From: Streptosporangiales bacterium
GTDB taxonomy: Bacteria; Actinomycetota; Actinomycetes; Streptosporangiales; WHSR01
Reading direction: 5' to 3'
DNA length: 33,039 nucleotides
NCBI GenBank assembly: GCA_009379995.1
Contig: WHSR01000067.1
Span: forward strand, 1-33,039
The translations under genes were made by a program, and so were the position numbers. Each line of letters opens with the position of its first letter. Position 1 is the stretch's first letter. The notes beneath the pieces are model-generated. The model was not told the DNA's origin and searched no databases. It was given only the letters and a program-made list of their open reading frames with translations. Of the stretch, positions 24,879 through 32,658 are shown in pieces.

Positions 24879-25446
24879 GTGCGACGCGGGATCGAGGACT
24901 CGGTGGCCGTCATCACCGGTGCCTCCAGCGGCATCGCGAGGGCGACAGCGCTCGCTCTCGCCGGACGCGGGGCGAGCGTCGTGCTCGCGGCCCGCAGCGA
25001 ACGGCCGCTTGCCGACGCGGTGCGCGACTGCGAGCGGGCCGGCGGCCGTGCCCTGGCGGTGCCCACCGACGTCACCGACGAGGCGGCGAGGGTCTACCGG
25101 AAGGTGATCGACACCAACCTGTTCGGGCAGATCCACGGAGCACGTGCCGTTCTCCCGTACTTTCGCGAGCAGGCGAGCGGCGTACTGATCAACCTGGGAT
25201 CGGTGTGGGGCTCGGGCACGGGGTCGCCCCCGGCTTCTACAGTCGGCTGGTACCCGTCGTGATGAAGGCCAGCGCGTTCAGCCGGGACGAGGTCGCCCAG
25301 GGCCGGGCAACGTCTTCGAGCCGATGCCCGAGTGGAACAGGATCCAGGGCAACTGGCGGCACCGGCGCGTGAAGCTGGTTGCGGGCGTGGCCGCCGGATG
25401 GGGAGTCCTCGCCGCGTCGGTCGCGGCGGCCAGGGCACGGCGGTGA
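24879..25446 (+). pseudogene. Short-chain dehydrogenase/reductase remnant with deletions
   Basis: From GTG 24879 (GGGAAGG about 10 bases before) the protein starts as a normal SDR, VAVITGASSGIARATALALA then VPTDVTDEAA. It jumps straight to VYRKVIDTNLFGQIHGARAV and YFREQASGVLINLGSVWG: about 25 residues, including the NNAG motif, are gone. The segment with the YxxxK active site is also missing. After further shifts come GHGVAPGFYSRLVPVVMKAS and, in a third frame, GNVFEPMPEWNRIQGNWRHR and a hydrophobic Ala-rich end to TGA 25446, which is the C-terminus of the same SDR subfamily. It therefore has two real deletions plus apparent one-base losses and cannot make an active enzyme. Confidence 0.8.
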
Positions 25447-25547
25447 GGTCATCCTTCCCGGCGGGGAAGCTCGTTCGAATACCACCACCCGATTTGGGCA
25501 CGATGATGGAGATCCTCCAAGACGGCCAGAATCGCTAGGAGGGAACG

Positions 25548-25940
25548 ATGGCGATCCCGCACACCCACGCGGACATCCTGGACAAGGAGGGCTTCGCGCA
25601 CGTCGCCACGATCGGGCCGCAGGGAAGTCCGCAGTCCAACCCGGTCTGGTACGACTGGGACGGCAAGTACCTCAAGATCAGCCAGACCACTACCCGCCAG
25701 AAGTACCGCAACCTGCAGCGCGATCCTCGGGTCGCGATCTCCATCACCGACCCGGACAACCCGTACCGCTACCTGGAGATCCGCGGCCGGCTCGACCGCG
25801 TGGAAGACGACGATCGCAACGCCTTCATCAATGTCCTGGCCAAGAAGTATCTCGATCAGGACGTCTACCCCTGGGCACAGCCCGACGAGCACCGCATCGT
25901 GCTGTTCTTCTCACCCGAGCGAACCACCACGATGGGCTGA
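25548..25940 (+). CDS. PPOX-class (F420-dependent-type) oxidoreductase
   Basis: A 130-residue split-beta-barrel flavin/deazaflavin-binding protein of the pyridoxamine-phosphate-oxidase-like superfamily. The N-terminal HVATIGPQGSPQSNPVWYDW then DGKYLKISQTTTRQKYRNLQ is characteristic of the F420-binding actinobacterial subgroup. YRYLEIRGRLDRVEDD forms the central strand pair, and RIVLFFSPERTTTMG ends the barrel. The family reduces or binds small molecules with F420H2; a specific substrate is not evident. AGGAGGGAACG gives a strong ribosome site directly before the ATG. The gene is intact, in contrast to the remnant just upstream. Confidence 0.92.
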   Translation: MAIPHTHADILDKEGFAHVATIGPQGSPQSNPVWYDWDGKYLKISQTTTRQKYRNLQRDPRVAISITDPDNPYRYLEIRGRLDRVEDDDRNAFINVLAKKYLDQDVYPWAQPDEHRIVLFFSPERTTTMG

Positions 25941-25985
25941 CCGCGACGCCGGTCGGCAACGGCAAGGGGCACTTCGGTGTGGGCG

Positions 25986-26055
25986 CGCCTAGGTGCGCCT
26001 AGGTACGTCTAGGTACGTCTAGGTATGCCTAGGCCCGCTCGGGCTCGGCTAGGTA
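25986..26055. repeat. 10-bp tandem repeat array with CTAGG core
   Basis: Seven adjacent 10-bp units (consensus CGYCTAGGTA) fill 25986-26055. Units 1-4 are CGCCTAGGTG, CGCCTAGGTA, CGTCTAGGTA twice; unit 5 is TGCCTAGGCC, unit 6 is degenerate, and unit 7 is CGGCTAGGTA. Six CTAGG cores thus repeat on one helical face, in a 212-bp gap between the PPOX gene and a small basic protein plus LuxR regulator. CTAG is generally rare in bacterial DNA, so the array is striking. The rest of the gap shows no clear promoter. Confidence 0.9.
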
Positions 26056-26152
26056 TCCGCCGTCAGCAAAGATAGGTAATAGATGCGGATGTCTGACGCC
26101 CCTTACCGGGTTGAGCATGTAGTCGTCACCGAGATGAACAGAGGAGACGGAC

Positions 26153-26362
26153 ATGCACAACCCATATCTGGTGCTGGATGTGGCCCTCGATCGCCAGCGC
26201 GAGTTGATCGCCGAAGCGGACCGGGCACGACTGCTCTCTGCGGCACGCCGAAGTCGGCGAGCGGGCAGGCGTTGGGTCCGCGCCTACGCGAAGGTCAACC
26301 CGGCGACCAGGGGACATCCCGACGGTAGCCTGACCCCGTGCGGACCACGCGCGACGGCGTGA
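26153..26362 (+). CDS. Small basic protein upstream of and overlapping the LuxR gene
   Basis: A 69-residue ORF, MHNPYLVLDVALDRQRELIA, EADRARLLSAARRSRRAGRR and an Arg/Pro-rich tail. A strong AGAGGAG site lies 6-7 bases before the ATG. An amphipathic helix (about 8-35) followed by Arg-rich sequence suggests binding to nucleic acid or a protein partner. I recall small actinobacterial proteins with similar MHNPYL starts, but no function is known. Its 3' end overlaps the start of the LuxR gene by 25 bp in another frame. It lies about 100 bp downstream of the CTAGG array, which may control it. Confidence 0.7.
   Translation: MHNPYLVLDVALDRQRELIAEADRARLLSAARRSRRAGRRWVRAYAKVNPATRGHPDGSLTPCGPRATA
26326..26331 (+). 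promoter_or_regulatory. -10 element for the LuxR gene (leaderless)
   Basis: TAGCCT ends 6 bases before the GTG of the LuxR gene, the same sequence and spacing as before the VOC gene at 19727. It lies inside the 3' end of the small basic ORF, so the regulator may have its own promoter besides read-through. Confidence 0.45.
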
Positions 26363-29094
26363 GCCCGGTGCTGATCGGGCGGGACGGCGAGCTGCGTCAG
26401 CTGACGCAGCTCGCATTGTCGCACCGCCCGGAGGTGGCGATCGTCGCGGGCGAGCCGGGCATCGGCAAGACCCGACTGATCCAGGAGCTGCTGGCCACCC
26501 TTCCGGCCGAGACGGTGGCGCTGGTCGGGCACGCCGAGCCCGGCTCGCTGGCCCGCCCGTACGAGGTGCTGCTGGACGCCGTCGACGGCCTGCCGGACGT
26601 CGAGGAAGCGCTGCTGGACGCGCTGGTCGACCCGGCGCGCAGCGCGGTCGAGCGGCTGCACACCGGCCTCGCGATCGTGACCGACGTGCTCGGCGACCGG
26701 CCGGCCGTGGTCGTCTTCGAGGACCTGCAGTGGGCCGACTCGGAGAGCGCCGCGCTCTTCGGCCGGATCGCCGACCAGGCCGGCCGGCGGCTGCTCATCG
26801 GCACGTACCGGCCGGACCAGGTGACCCACCGCCATCCCGTCGCAGCGCTGCTGGAGCGGCTGGAACGTCGGCACGCGGTCACGCACGTGGGGCTGGAGAG
26901 GTTGTCCGAGGCGGATACCGCCGCGCTGCTGGCCGCGGTGACCGGGCAGCCAGCCCCGTACCGTGCGGTGGCGGCGTTGCACCAACGCACCGGCGGCAAC
27001 CCGTTCTTCCTCGAGGAGCTGCTGCGTGGGCACGAGCACGAGGATCTGGAGTCGCTGTACGAGCACCCACTGCCGTGGAGCCTCGCCGAGGTGCTCCGGC
27101 GGCAGGTCGATGACCTCGAGCTGCGGGTCCAGCGGATCGCGGAGGCGGCGGCGGTGCTCGGCCACCGGCTGCCCTTCGACCTGCTCGCCGCGGTGACCGA
27201 GGCGGGTGAGGAGGAGCTGATCGCGGCCCTGCGTGAGCTGGTCGCCCGGGGCGTCCTGGTCGAGTCCGGCGAGGACGAGTTCAGCTTCCGGCACGCCCTG
27301 GTCCGCGAGGCGATCTCCGGGCAGCTGCTCGGCCGGCAGCGGCGGCGACTGCACGAGGCGGCGCTGGAGGCGTTGCTCGCCGGCGGCGGATCCGACCCGG
27401 CCATGGTCGCCCACCACGCCCGGGCCGCCGGGCGATACGACGACATGGTCGACGCCGCCCGCCGAGGTACGGCGCTGTACCTGTCCATCGGCTCGCCGTA
27501 CCAGGCCCTCCGGCTGGCCGAGATGGGGCTGGACGAGGCGGGCGAGGACATCGAGCTGCTCGCCGGGGCCGCGCGGGCGGCGTGGCTGGCCGGTCTCCTC
27601 GACGACGCCGAGGGTTACGCGCGGCGCTGGCGGGATCGGGCGGAGGCCGCCATCGACCGTACCCACGCGCTGGACCTGATGATCTGGCTCGCCTGGGAGG
27701 CCGACGAGATCGCCGAGATGGAGGCGCTCACCCACGAGATGGAGCAGCTGGCCGCCCAGCTGCCGCCCGGCGCCGACCAGGCTCGGGCGATGACCGCCGT
27801 TGCCCAGTCGGCCAGGCTGCGCGACCACATCGACACCGCGCTGGCCTGGGCGGACAAGGCGCTGGCCGTGGCCGACGAGGTCGATCTGCCCAGCGTTCGG
27901 CTCGCCGCGCTGGTGGAGAAGGGTTCGGCGCTCACCGAACGATGGACCACCTTCGAGGCGGGATCGAAGTTGCTGGCCGGCCTCGTCGACGAGGCGGAGA
28001 AGTTGGGCCAGTGGGTGCTAGCCGCCCGGGCATTGCACAACCGGCTCGGGCATCCGGCGCCCGCACCGGAGACCGAGCACGCCGACATGCTGGAGCGGAT
28101 GCGGGTCGACGCCGAGCGCGCCGGATTCGAGTCGCTCGCGGTCGCCGCGTATTTCCAGGGGCGGGCCCGGCTGGCGATGCGCGAGGGCGACCTGCGCGCG
28201 GCGATCGCCGCGCTCGAGGAGGGGCGTGACCGTGATCGGGCGTACGGGCGCCGGCGCCGCGGGGCCGACGACCACGCTGTGTTCCTCGCCGGCCTGTACC
28301 TGGAGGCCGGCGAGCTGGGCCGGGTCGAGGAGATCATCGCCGAGCTGAGCGCGCAGCCCGGCGTCTCGGCCGGGCCGTCCTTCCGGCTGACCGTGCCCGG
28401 TCTGGCCTTTCACCTCGCCTGCCGGCGCGGCGACCTCGCCGCGGCCGAGCGGACGCTCGACGAGATCTTCGCCGCGCTCGCCGGCCAGTCCTGGCGCAGC
28501 GGATCGCAGGCGCACGATCTGATCTCCGCCGCGTTGTTCGTCGGCCTGTCGCTGCCCCGGCTGGAGCGGATGGGCCGTGAACTGCTGGACGGGGAGGTCC
28601 TGGAGGAGTACCGGATGCTCGTCGACGCGCAGCTCGCCGAGGCACACGGCCGTACCGTCGCGGCGGTGGACGGATACCAGGCGCTCGTCGACTCGCCGAC
28701 CCTGCCGCCCTCGGTCCGCGGCTCGGCACGCGTCGGCGCGGCTCGCTGTCTGCTCGCCCGGGACCTGCGCGAGTCGGCGGTCGAGCACGTCAACGCGGCG
28801 GCAGCGCTGCTCGCCAGGTGGGATGGCTGGCGGGTGCTCCAGCTCGACGGGGTACGGGCCCAGCTGGGCCTGGCGCCGGCCGACGGGCAACGGGCGGTCA
28901 CCGGCGCGGCCGCGCTCACGCCGCGCGAACGAGAGGTGGCGCTGCTCGTCGCGGACGGTCTGACCAACGCCGAGCTGGCCCGGCGGCTGTACATCTCACC
29001 GAAGACCGCCGCCGTGCACGTCTCCAACATCCTCCACAAGCTCGGCGTCTCCTCGAGGAGTGAGGTCACCGGCCTGGTCGGCCGAGATCAGTGA
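26338..29094 (+). CDS. Large LuxR-family (LAL/MalT-like) ATP-dependent regulator
   Basis: A 918-residue transcription activator of the LAL type. An N-terminal AAA/STAND ATPase has Walker A GEPGIGKT (38-45) and Walker B VVVFEDLQWAD (124-134), and the GxP-type HQRTGGNPFFLEELLRG follows. A winged-helix/arm region leads into a long TPR-like helical domain (about 330-850), where ligands or partners bind. The C-terminal HTH starts TPREREVALLVADGLTNAEL, continues ARRLYISPKTAAVHVSNILH, and ends KLGVSSRSEV. LALs often control secondary metabolism or sugar use; no target cluster is adjacent. GTG 26338 fits the family start (LIGRDGELRQL) and a leaderless -10. The reading frame is intact. Confidence 0.93.
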   Translation: MRTTRDGVSPVLIGRDGELRQLTQLALSHRPEVAIVAGEPGIGKTRLIQELLATLPAETVALVGHAEPGSLARPYEVLLDAVDGLPDVEEALLDALVDPARSAVERLHTGLAIVTDVLGDRPAVVVFEDLQWADSESAALFGRIADQAGRRLLIGTYRPDQVTHRHPVAALLERLERRHAVTHVGLERLSEADTAALLAAVTGQPAPYRAVAALHQRTGGNPFFLEELLRGHEHEDLESLYEHPLPWSLAEVLRRQVDDLELRVQRIAEAAAVLGHRLPFDLLAAVTEAGEEELIAALRELVARGVLVESGEDEFSFRHALVREAISGQLLGRQRRRLHEAALEALLAGGGSDPAMVAHHARAAGRYDDMVDAARRGTALYLSIGSPYQALRLAEMGLDEAGEDIELLAGAARAAWLAGLLDDAEGYARRWRDRAEAAIDRTHALDLMIWLAWEADEIAEMEALTHEMEQLAAQLPPGADQARAMTAVAQSARLRDHIDTALAWADKALAVADEVDLPSVRLAALVEKGSALTERWTTFEAGSKLLAGLVDEAEKLGQWVLAARALHNRLGHPAPAPETEHADMLERMRVDAERAGFESLAVAAYFQGRARLAMREGDLRAAIAALEEGRDRDRAYGRRRRGADDHAVFLAGLYLEAGELGRVEEIIAELSAQPGVSAGPSFRLTVPGLAFHLACRRGDLAAAERTLDEIFAALAGQSWRSGSQAHDLISAALFVGLSLPRLERMGRELLDGEVLEEYRMLVDAQLAEAHGRTVAAVDGYQALVDSPTLPPSVRGSARVGAARCLLARDLRESAVEHVNAAAALLARWDGWRVLQLDGVRAQLGLAPADGQRAVTGAAALTPREREVALLVADGLTNAELARRLYISPKTAAVHVSNILHKLGVSSRSEVTGLVGRDQ

Positions 29095-29113
29095 TCTCTG
29101 GGCGCGCGTCGGC

Positions 29114-30508
29114 TCACCGGCATTCGCGCATCGTCTCCTCTACCTTCTCGGCCGCCTTCCGTACGGCGATGAGGACCGGGTCCCAGACCGGGGAGAACGG
29201 CGGCGCGTAGGACAGGTCGAGGCCGGTCATCTCCTCGACGGTCATCCGGTTCCACAGCGCGATCGCCAGGCCGTCGATGCGCTTGGCCGCGCCCTCCTCG
29301 CCCACGATCTGGGCGCCGAGAAGCCGTCCCGATCGCTTCTCTGCGACGATCTTGGTCTTCATCCTGGTGGCACCGGGGTAGTAGCCCGCCCGGGTGGTCG
29401 ACTCGACCACCACGCTCAGCGTCTCGAAGCCCGCCTCCGCGGCTTCGGCCTCGTTCAGGCCGGTGCGGGCCACTTCGACGCCGCAGATCTTGGACACGGC
29501 GGTGCCGACCACGCCGGGGAAGGTCGCGTACCCGCCGCCGAGGTTGATGCCCGCCACCCGGCCCTGCTTGTTCGCGTGCGTGCCCAGCGCGATGGCCACC
29601 GGCTTGCCGGAGACCAGATGGCTGGTCTCTACGCAGTCGCCGGCCGCCCACACCCCGTCGGCTCGGGTGCGCATTTGCCGGTCGGTGAGGATGCCGCCGG
29701 TGGCTCCGACAGGGACCCCCGCGGTCCGCGCAAGCTCGGTGTTCGGCCGCACTCCGAGCCCGAGGACCACCAGATCCGCGGGCACGGTCCGTTCCGAGGT
29801 CGTGACAGCGCTCACCCGGCCGTCGGAGGTCTCGAAGGCGTCGAGCCGTTCTCCGAGGTACAGCGTCACACCGAGGTTCCGCAGCGCGTCCGCGACGAGA
29901 GCGCCCATGTCGAGATCGAGCGTGCGCATCGGCTCCGGTGCCGCGTCCACGAGAGACACCTGGAGGCCGCGCATGACCAGGGCCTCGGCCATCTCCAGCC
30001 CGATGTAGCCGCCGCCCACGATCACGGCTTGGCGGGGCCGCTCGGCCTCGAGGATCCGACGGATGGCGATTCCGTCGTCGAGTACCTGCACGCCGTGGAT
30101 GCCCGCCGCGTCCGCGCCGGGCAGGCGGGGACGGGCCGGCACCGCCCCGGTGGCGACCATGAGCTGGTCGAAGTTCTCCCACCGCTCGCGGCCGCCGTCG
30201 AGATCGTGTACCCGGAGTCGCCGGCGGTCCAGATCTATCTCTGTCACCTCGTGACGAAGGTGAACTTCGATGTCGAACTTCGACCGGAATGTCTCCGGGG
30301 TGCGCGCGATCAGCCGGTCGACATCGCCGACGACGCCTCCGACGAAGTACGGGATCCCGCACGCCGAATACGACGTGTAGCCACCGCGCTCGAAGACGGT
30401 GATCTCCAGGTCTTCGGATCCGCGCCGCTTCCTGGCCTGCGACGCGGCGCTCATCCCCGCCGCGTCACCGCCAATGACCGTCAGCCGTTCCCGCGACGAG
30501 CCGCTCAT
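29114..30508 (-). CDS. CoA-disulfide-reductase-like FAD oxidoreductase
   Basis: A 464-residue flavoprotein of the pyridine-nucleotide-disulfide family, CoA-disulfide reductase/NADH oxidase branch. FAD binding is shown by VIGGDAAGMS (11-20) and VWAAGDCVETSHL. The single redox-active cysteine lies in SYSACGIPYFVGG (Cys50), the CoADR position. NAD(P)H binding is VIVGGGYIGLEMAEAL. The C-terminal dimerisation domain includes YYPGATRMKTKIV and SYAPPFSPVWDPVLIA, whose tyrosine and proline-rich loop are conserved in CoADRs. It would keep CoA or small thiols reduced. AGAGAGG lies about 8 bases before ATG 30508. It converges with the LuxR gene and is divergent from the MetE-like gene. Confidence 0.9.
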   Translation of the reverse strand: MSGSSRERLTVIGGDAAGMSAASQARKRRGSEDLEITVFERGGYTSYSACGIPYFVGGVVGDVDRLIARTPETFRSKFDIEVHLRHEVTEIDLDRRRLRVHDLDGGRERWENFDQLMVATGAVPARPRLPGADAAGIHGVQVLDDGIAIRRILEAERPRQAVIVGGGYIGLEMAEALVMRGLQVSLVDAAPEPMRTLDLDMGALVADALRNLGVTLYLGERLDAFETSDGRVSAVTTSERTVPADLVVLGLGVRPNTELARTAGVPVGATGGILTDRQMRTRADGVWAAGDCVETSHLVSGKPVAIALGTHANKQGRVAGINLGGGYATFPGVVGTAVSKICGVEVARTGLNEAEAAEAGFETLSVVVESTTRAGYYPGATRMKTKIVAEKRSGRLLGAQIVGEEGAAKRIDGLAIALWNRMTVEEMTGLDLSYAPPFSPVWDPVLIAVRKAAEKVEETMRECR

Positions 30509-30652
30509 GTGTCCGACCTCTCTCCTTCGACGTACGGATCGGCGTGTGGCGGGCCACCCTAACGAGTGGAGCACAACCGGGAGCACGGCGCATTGGCCCA
30601 TGGACTTCCGGCGACCGGTGGCGGAGAGTATGTCTGAATCATCCTGAATGGG

Positions 30653-31831
30653 TTGGCCGGGGGATATGGGGCGACCTGCGGGGATCTCGGATATCCCACG
30701 ATCGAGGAGTGGGCCAGGGCGACGAACTACCACGCTGAGCACGTCGGGAGCCTGCTACGGCCACCCGAGCTGCTGGAGGCACGAGAGGCGCATGCGCAGG
30801 GAAGCGTGACCGACGAGCGCTTGCGGGAGTTGGAGGCTCGGGCGGCGTTAGCGGCGATCGAGATCCAGCGCCAGGCGGGCCTGGATGTCTTCACGGACGG
30901 CGAGGTACGGCGGGCCACCTGGATGGCCGGCCTGCTGGAGTCGATCGGCGGGGTGGTCCCGGTACCGTTGCCGCTGGCGAAGTGGCACAGAGACGGCAAG
31001 GAACCGCAGGCCGAGGAGACCGCCTTCGAGTGGATGGCCGCGGCCGACAAGGTGTTCCAGAAGTCGGCACGCACCGGTGCCGAGGCGGCGTTCCTGGCCC
31101 AGCACGCCCCCGGCCAGTTCAAGATCACGATGGTGAGCTCCTCGATGGGACCGCTGCTGTGGAACCCGGACGTCAGCGCGACGGCGTATCCGGCGCCGGC
31201 GGAGCTGGTGCGGGACCTTGTGGCCCTTCAGATCAAGGAGATCGAGGGCCTGCTGGACCAGGGGGTCACCTGGATTCAGCTTGACTCGTTGGGCTACGAC
31301 CAGGTGATCGACAAGGACATCCGCGAAGGGTTGGGACAGACCGGCCTGACCCCCGAGGGAATCCTCGACTCGACGGTCTCGGTGGACGCCGAGGTGGTCA
31401 GTGCCGTCAAGCGCAAGTACCCGGACGTCACAGTGGGACTGCACCTGTGCCGCGGGAACAACCGCAGCGCGTGGGCGGCACAAGGGAGCTACGAGCCGGT
31501 CGCGGAACGGCTGTTCGGCGAGCTCGACGTTGACCGGTTCCTGCTGGAATACGACACCGAACGCGCGGGCGGCTTCGAGCCGCTGCGTTTCGTTCCGCGC
31601 GGCAAGACGGTCGTGCTGGGCCTGATCTCGTCGAAGGTCCCCCGGCTCGAGTCACAGGACGAGCTGCGCCGGCGGATCGAGGAGGCCGCGCGGTACGTAC
31701 CGATCGAGCACCTCGCGATCAGCCCGCAGTGCGGCTTCGCCTCCACCGCCAGGGGGAACCTGCTGACCGTGGACGACGAACGCCGCAAGCTCGAATTGGT
31801 CGTCGACACCGCCGACAAGGTATGGGGCTGA
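30653..31831 (+). CDS. Cobalamin-independent methionine synthase-like methyltransferase
   Basis: About 370-390 residues equal to the C-terminal catalytic barrel of MetE only. The zinc ligands are visible as His264-x-Cys266 (VGLHLCRGNN), Glu299 (LLEYDTERAG) and Cys360 (ISPQCGFAS). The start region AEHVGSLLRPPELLEAR is typical. It is likely a methyltransferase acting on a thiol, but without the N-terminal domain the methyl donor need not be methyl-tetrahydrofolate. The start is a problem: the frame opens only at TTG 30653, without a ribosome site, and where relatives would begin (just before TNYHAEH) the codon is GCG at 30719-30721. A lost or erroneous start codon is possible. The gene is otherwise intact. 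Confidence 0.85.
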   Translation: MAGGYGATCGDLGYPTIEEWARATNYHAEHVGSLLRPPELLEAREAHAQGSVTDERLRELEARAALAAIEIQRQAGLDVFTDGEVRRATWMAGLLESIGGVVPVPLPLAKWHRDGKEPQAEETAFEWMAAADKVFQKSARTGAEAAFLAQHAPGQFKITMVSSSMGPLLWNPDVSATAYPAPAELVRDLVALQIKEIEGLLDQGVTWIQLDSLGYDQVIDKDIREGLGQTGLTPEGILDSTVSVDAEVVSAVKRKYPDVTVGLHLCRGNNRSAWAAQGSYEPVAERLFGELDVDRFLLEYDTERAGGFEPLRFVPRGKTVVLGLISSKVPRLESQDELRRRIEEAARYVPIEHLAISPQCGFASTARGNLLTVDDERRKLELVVDTADKVWG

Positions 31832-31875
31832 ACCGGCGCCGAAGACTCCTGGCTGCTCACGACCACTGCATGGTC

Positions 31876-31894
31876 TGACCGACTCAGTCGGTCA
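31876..31894. promoter_or_regulatory. TetR operator palindrome
   Basis: TGACCGACT C AGTCGGTCA is a perfect 9+1+9 inverted repeat, 12 bp before the ATG of the TetR gene. CATATT at 31893-31898, directly at its edge, could be the -10 of a leaderless transcript. A repressor bound here would block the promoter, so autoregulation of tetR and the following methyltransferase is likely. Confidence 0.75.
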
Positions 31895-31906
31895 TATTGT
31901 GGGTAC

Positions 31907-32644
31907 ATGGCACGGATCATCCCGCCCGACCGCTTCTCCTCCGTGGTCGCGGCGGCAGCCGACGTTTTCATCGCCCACGGCTACCAGCGCGCGCAGGTGC
32001 AGGACGTCGCCGACGCTCTCGGCCTTGGAAAAGGGACTCTCTACGGCTACGCCGAGGGCAAGGCGGCGCTGTTTGCCGCGGCGGTCCGCTACGCCGACGG
32101 CCACGAGCCGCTACCTACCCCGGCCGACCTGCCGGTCCGCGCGCCCGTCGACGGAGAACTCGCCGCGCTGGTGGCCGACCGACTGGCCGCCGAGGTCGCC
32201 GACCTGCGTCTGACCGAGGCTCTTGCCAACCCGACCCCAACCGCGGCCAAGGCAAGCGAGGACGATGAGCTTGCCGGCATCATTACCGACCTCTACCGCC
32301 GGCTCGCCAAGCATCGCGTCGCCATCAAACTCGTCGACCGGTGCGCGGCCGAACTACCGGACCTCGCCGAGGTGTGGTTCGGCGCCGGCCGGCGAGCCCA
32401 GGTCGGGGCCGTCGAGGATTACCTCAACCGCCGTCGCCGGGCCGGCACGCTCGTCCCGCCCGGCCCGACGCCGCTCGTCGCCCGCACGATCGTCGAACTG
32501 TGCGCGCTGTGGGCGGTGCACTGCCACTTCGACCCCGCGCCCCATCCGCCCGGCCTAGGCCCGGCCGAACCCATCGATGACGCGGTGGTCGCCGCAATGC
32601 TCGCCGAACTCGTCGTGCGAGCCACCACACCACTACCACGCTGA
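31907..32644 (+). CDS. TetR-family transcriptional regulator
   Basis: A 245-residue TetR-type repressor. The N-terminal HTH (about 8-55) reads FSSVVAAAADVFIAHGYQRA, QVQDVADALGLGKGTLYGYA and EGKAALFAAAV. The remainder is a helical ligand-binding and dimerisation domain with no recognisable ligand signature, longer than the usual 190-210 residues. ATG 31907 follows a perfect palindrome and a -10-like CATATT, with no ribosome site, fitting a leaderless, autorepressed gene. A SAM methyltransferase begins 14 bp after the stop with its own GGAGG, so the two probably form an operon. Confidence 0.92.
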   Translation: MARIIPPDRFSSVVAAAADVFIAHGYQRAQVQDVADALGLGKGTLYGYAEGKAALFAAAVRYADGHEPLPTPADLPVRAPVDGELAALVADRLAAEVADLRLTEALANPTPTAAKASEDDELAGIITDLYRRLAKHRVAIKLVDRCAAELPDLAEVWFGAGRRAQVGAVEDYLNRRRRAGTLVPPGPTPLVARTIVELCALWAVHCHFDPAPHPPGLGPAEPIDDAVVAAMLAELVVRATTPLPR

Positions 32645-32658
32645 CCGGAGGACCCGCC

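Noticed and set aside
25986..26055. CRISPR array
   Set aside because: Units are 10 bp, directly adjacent with no spacers, and no cas genes are present.
26284..27828. 514-residue open frame antisense to the LuxR gene
   Set aside because: High-GC shadow of a gene with clear Walker and HTH motifs; no motif of its own.
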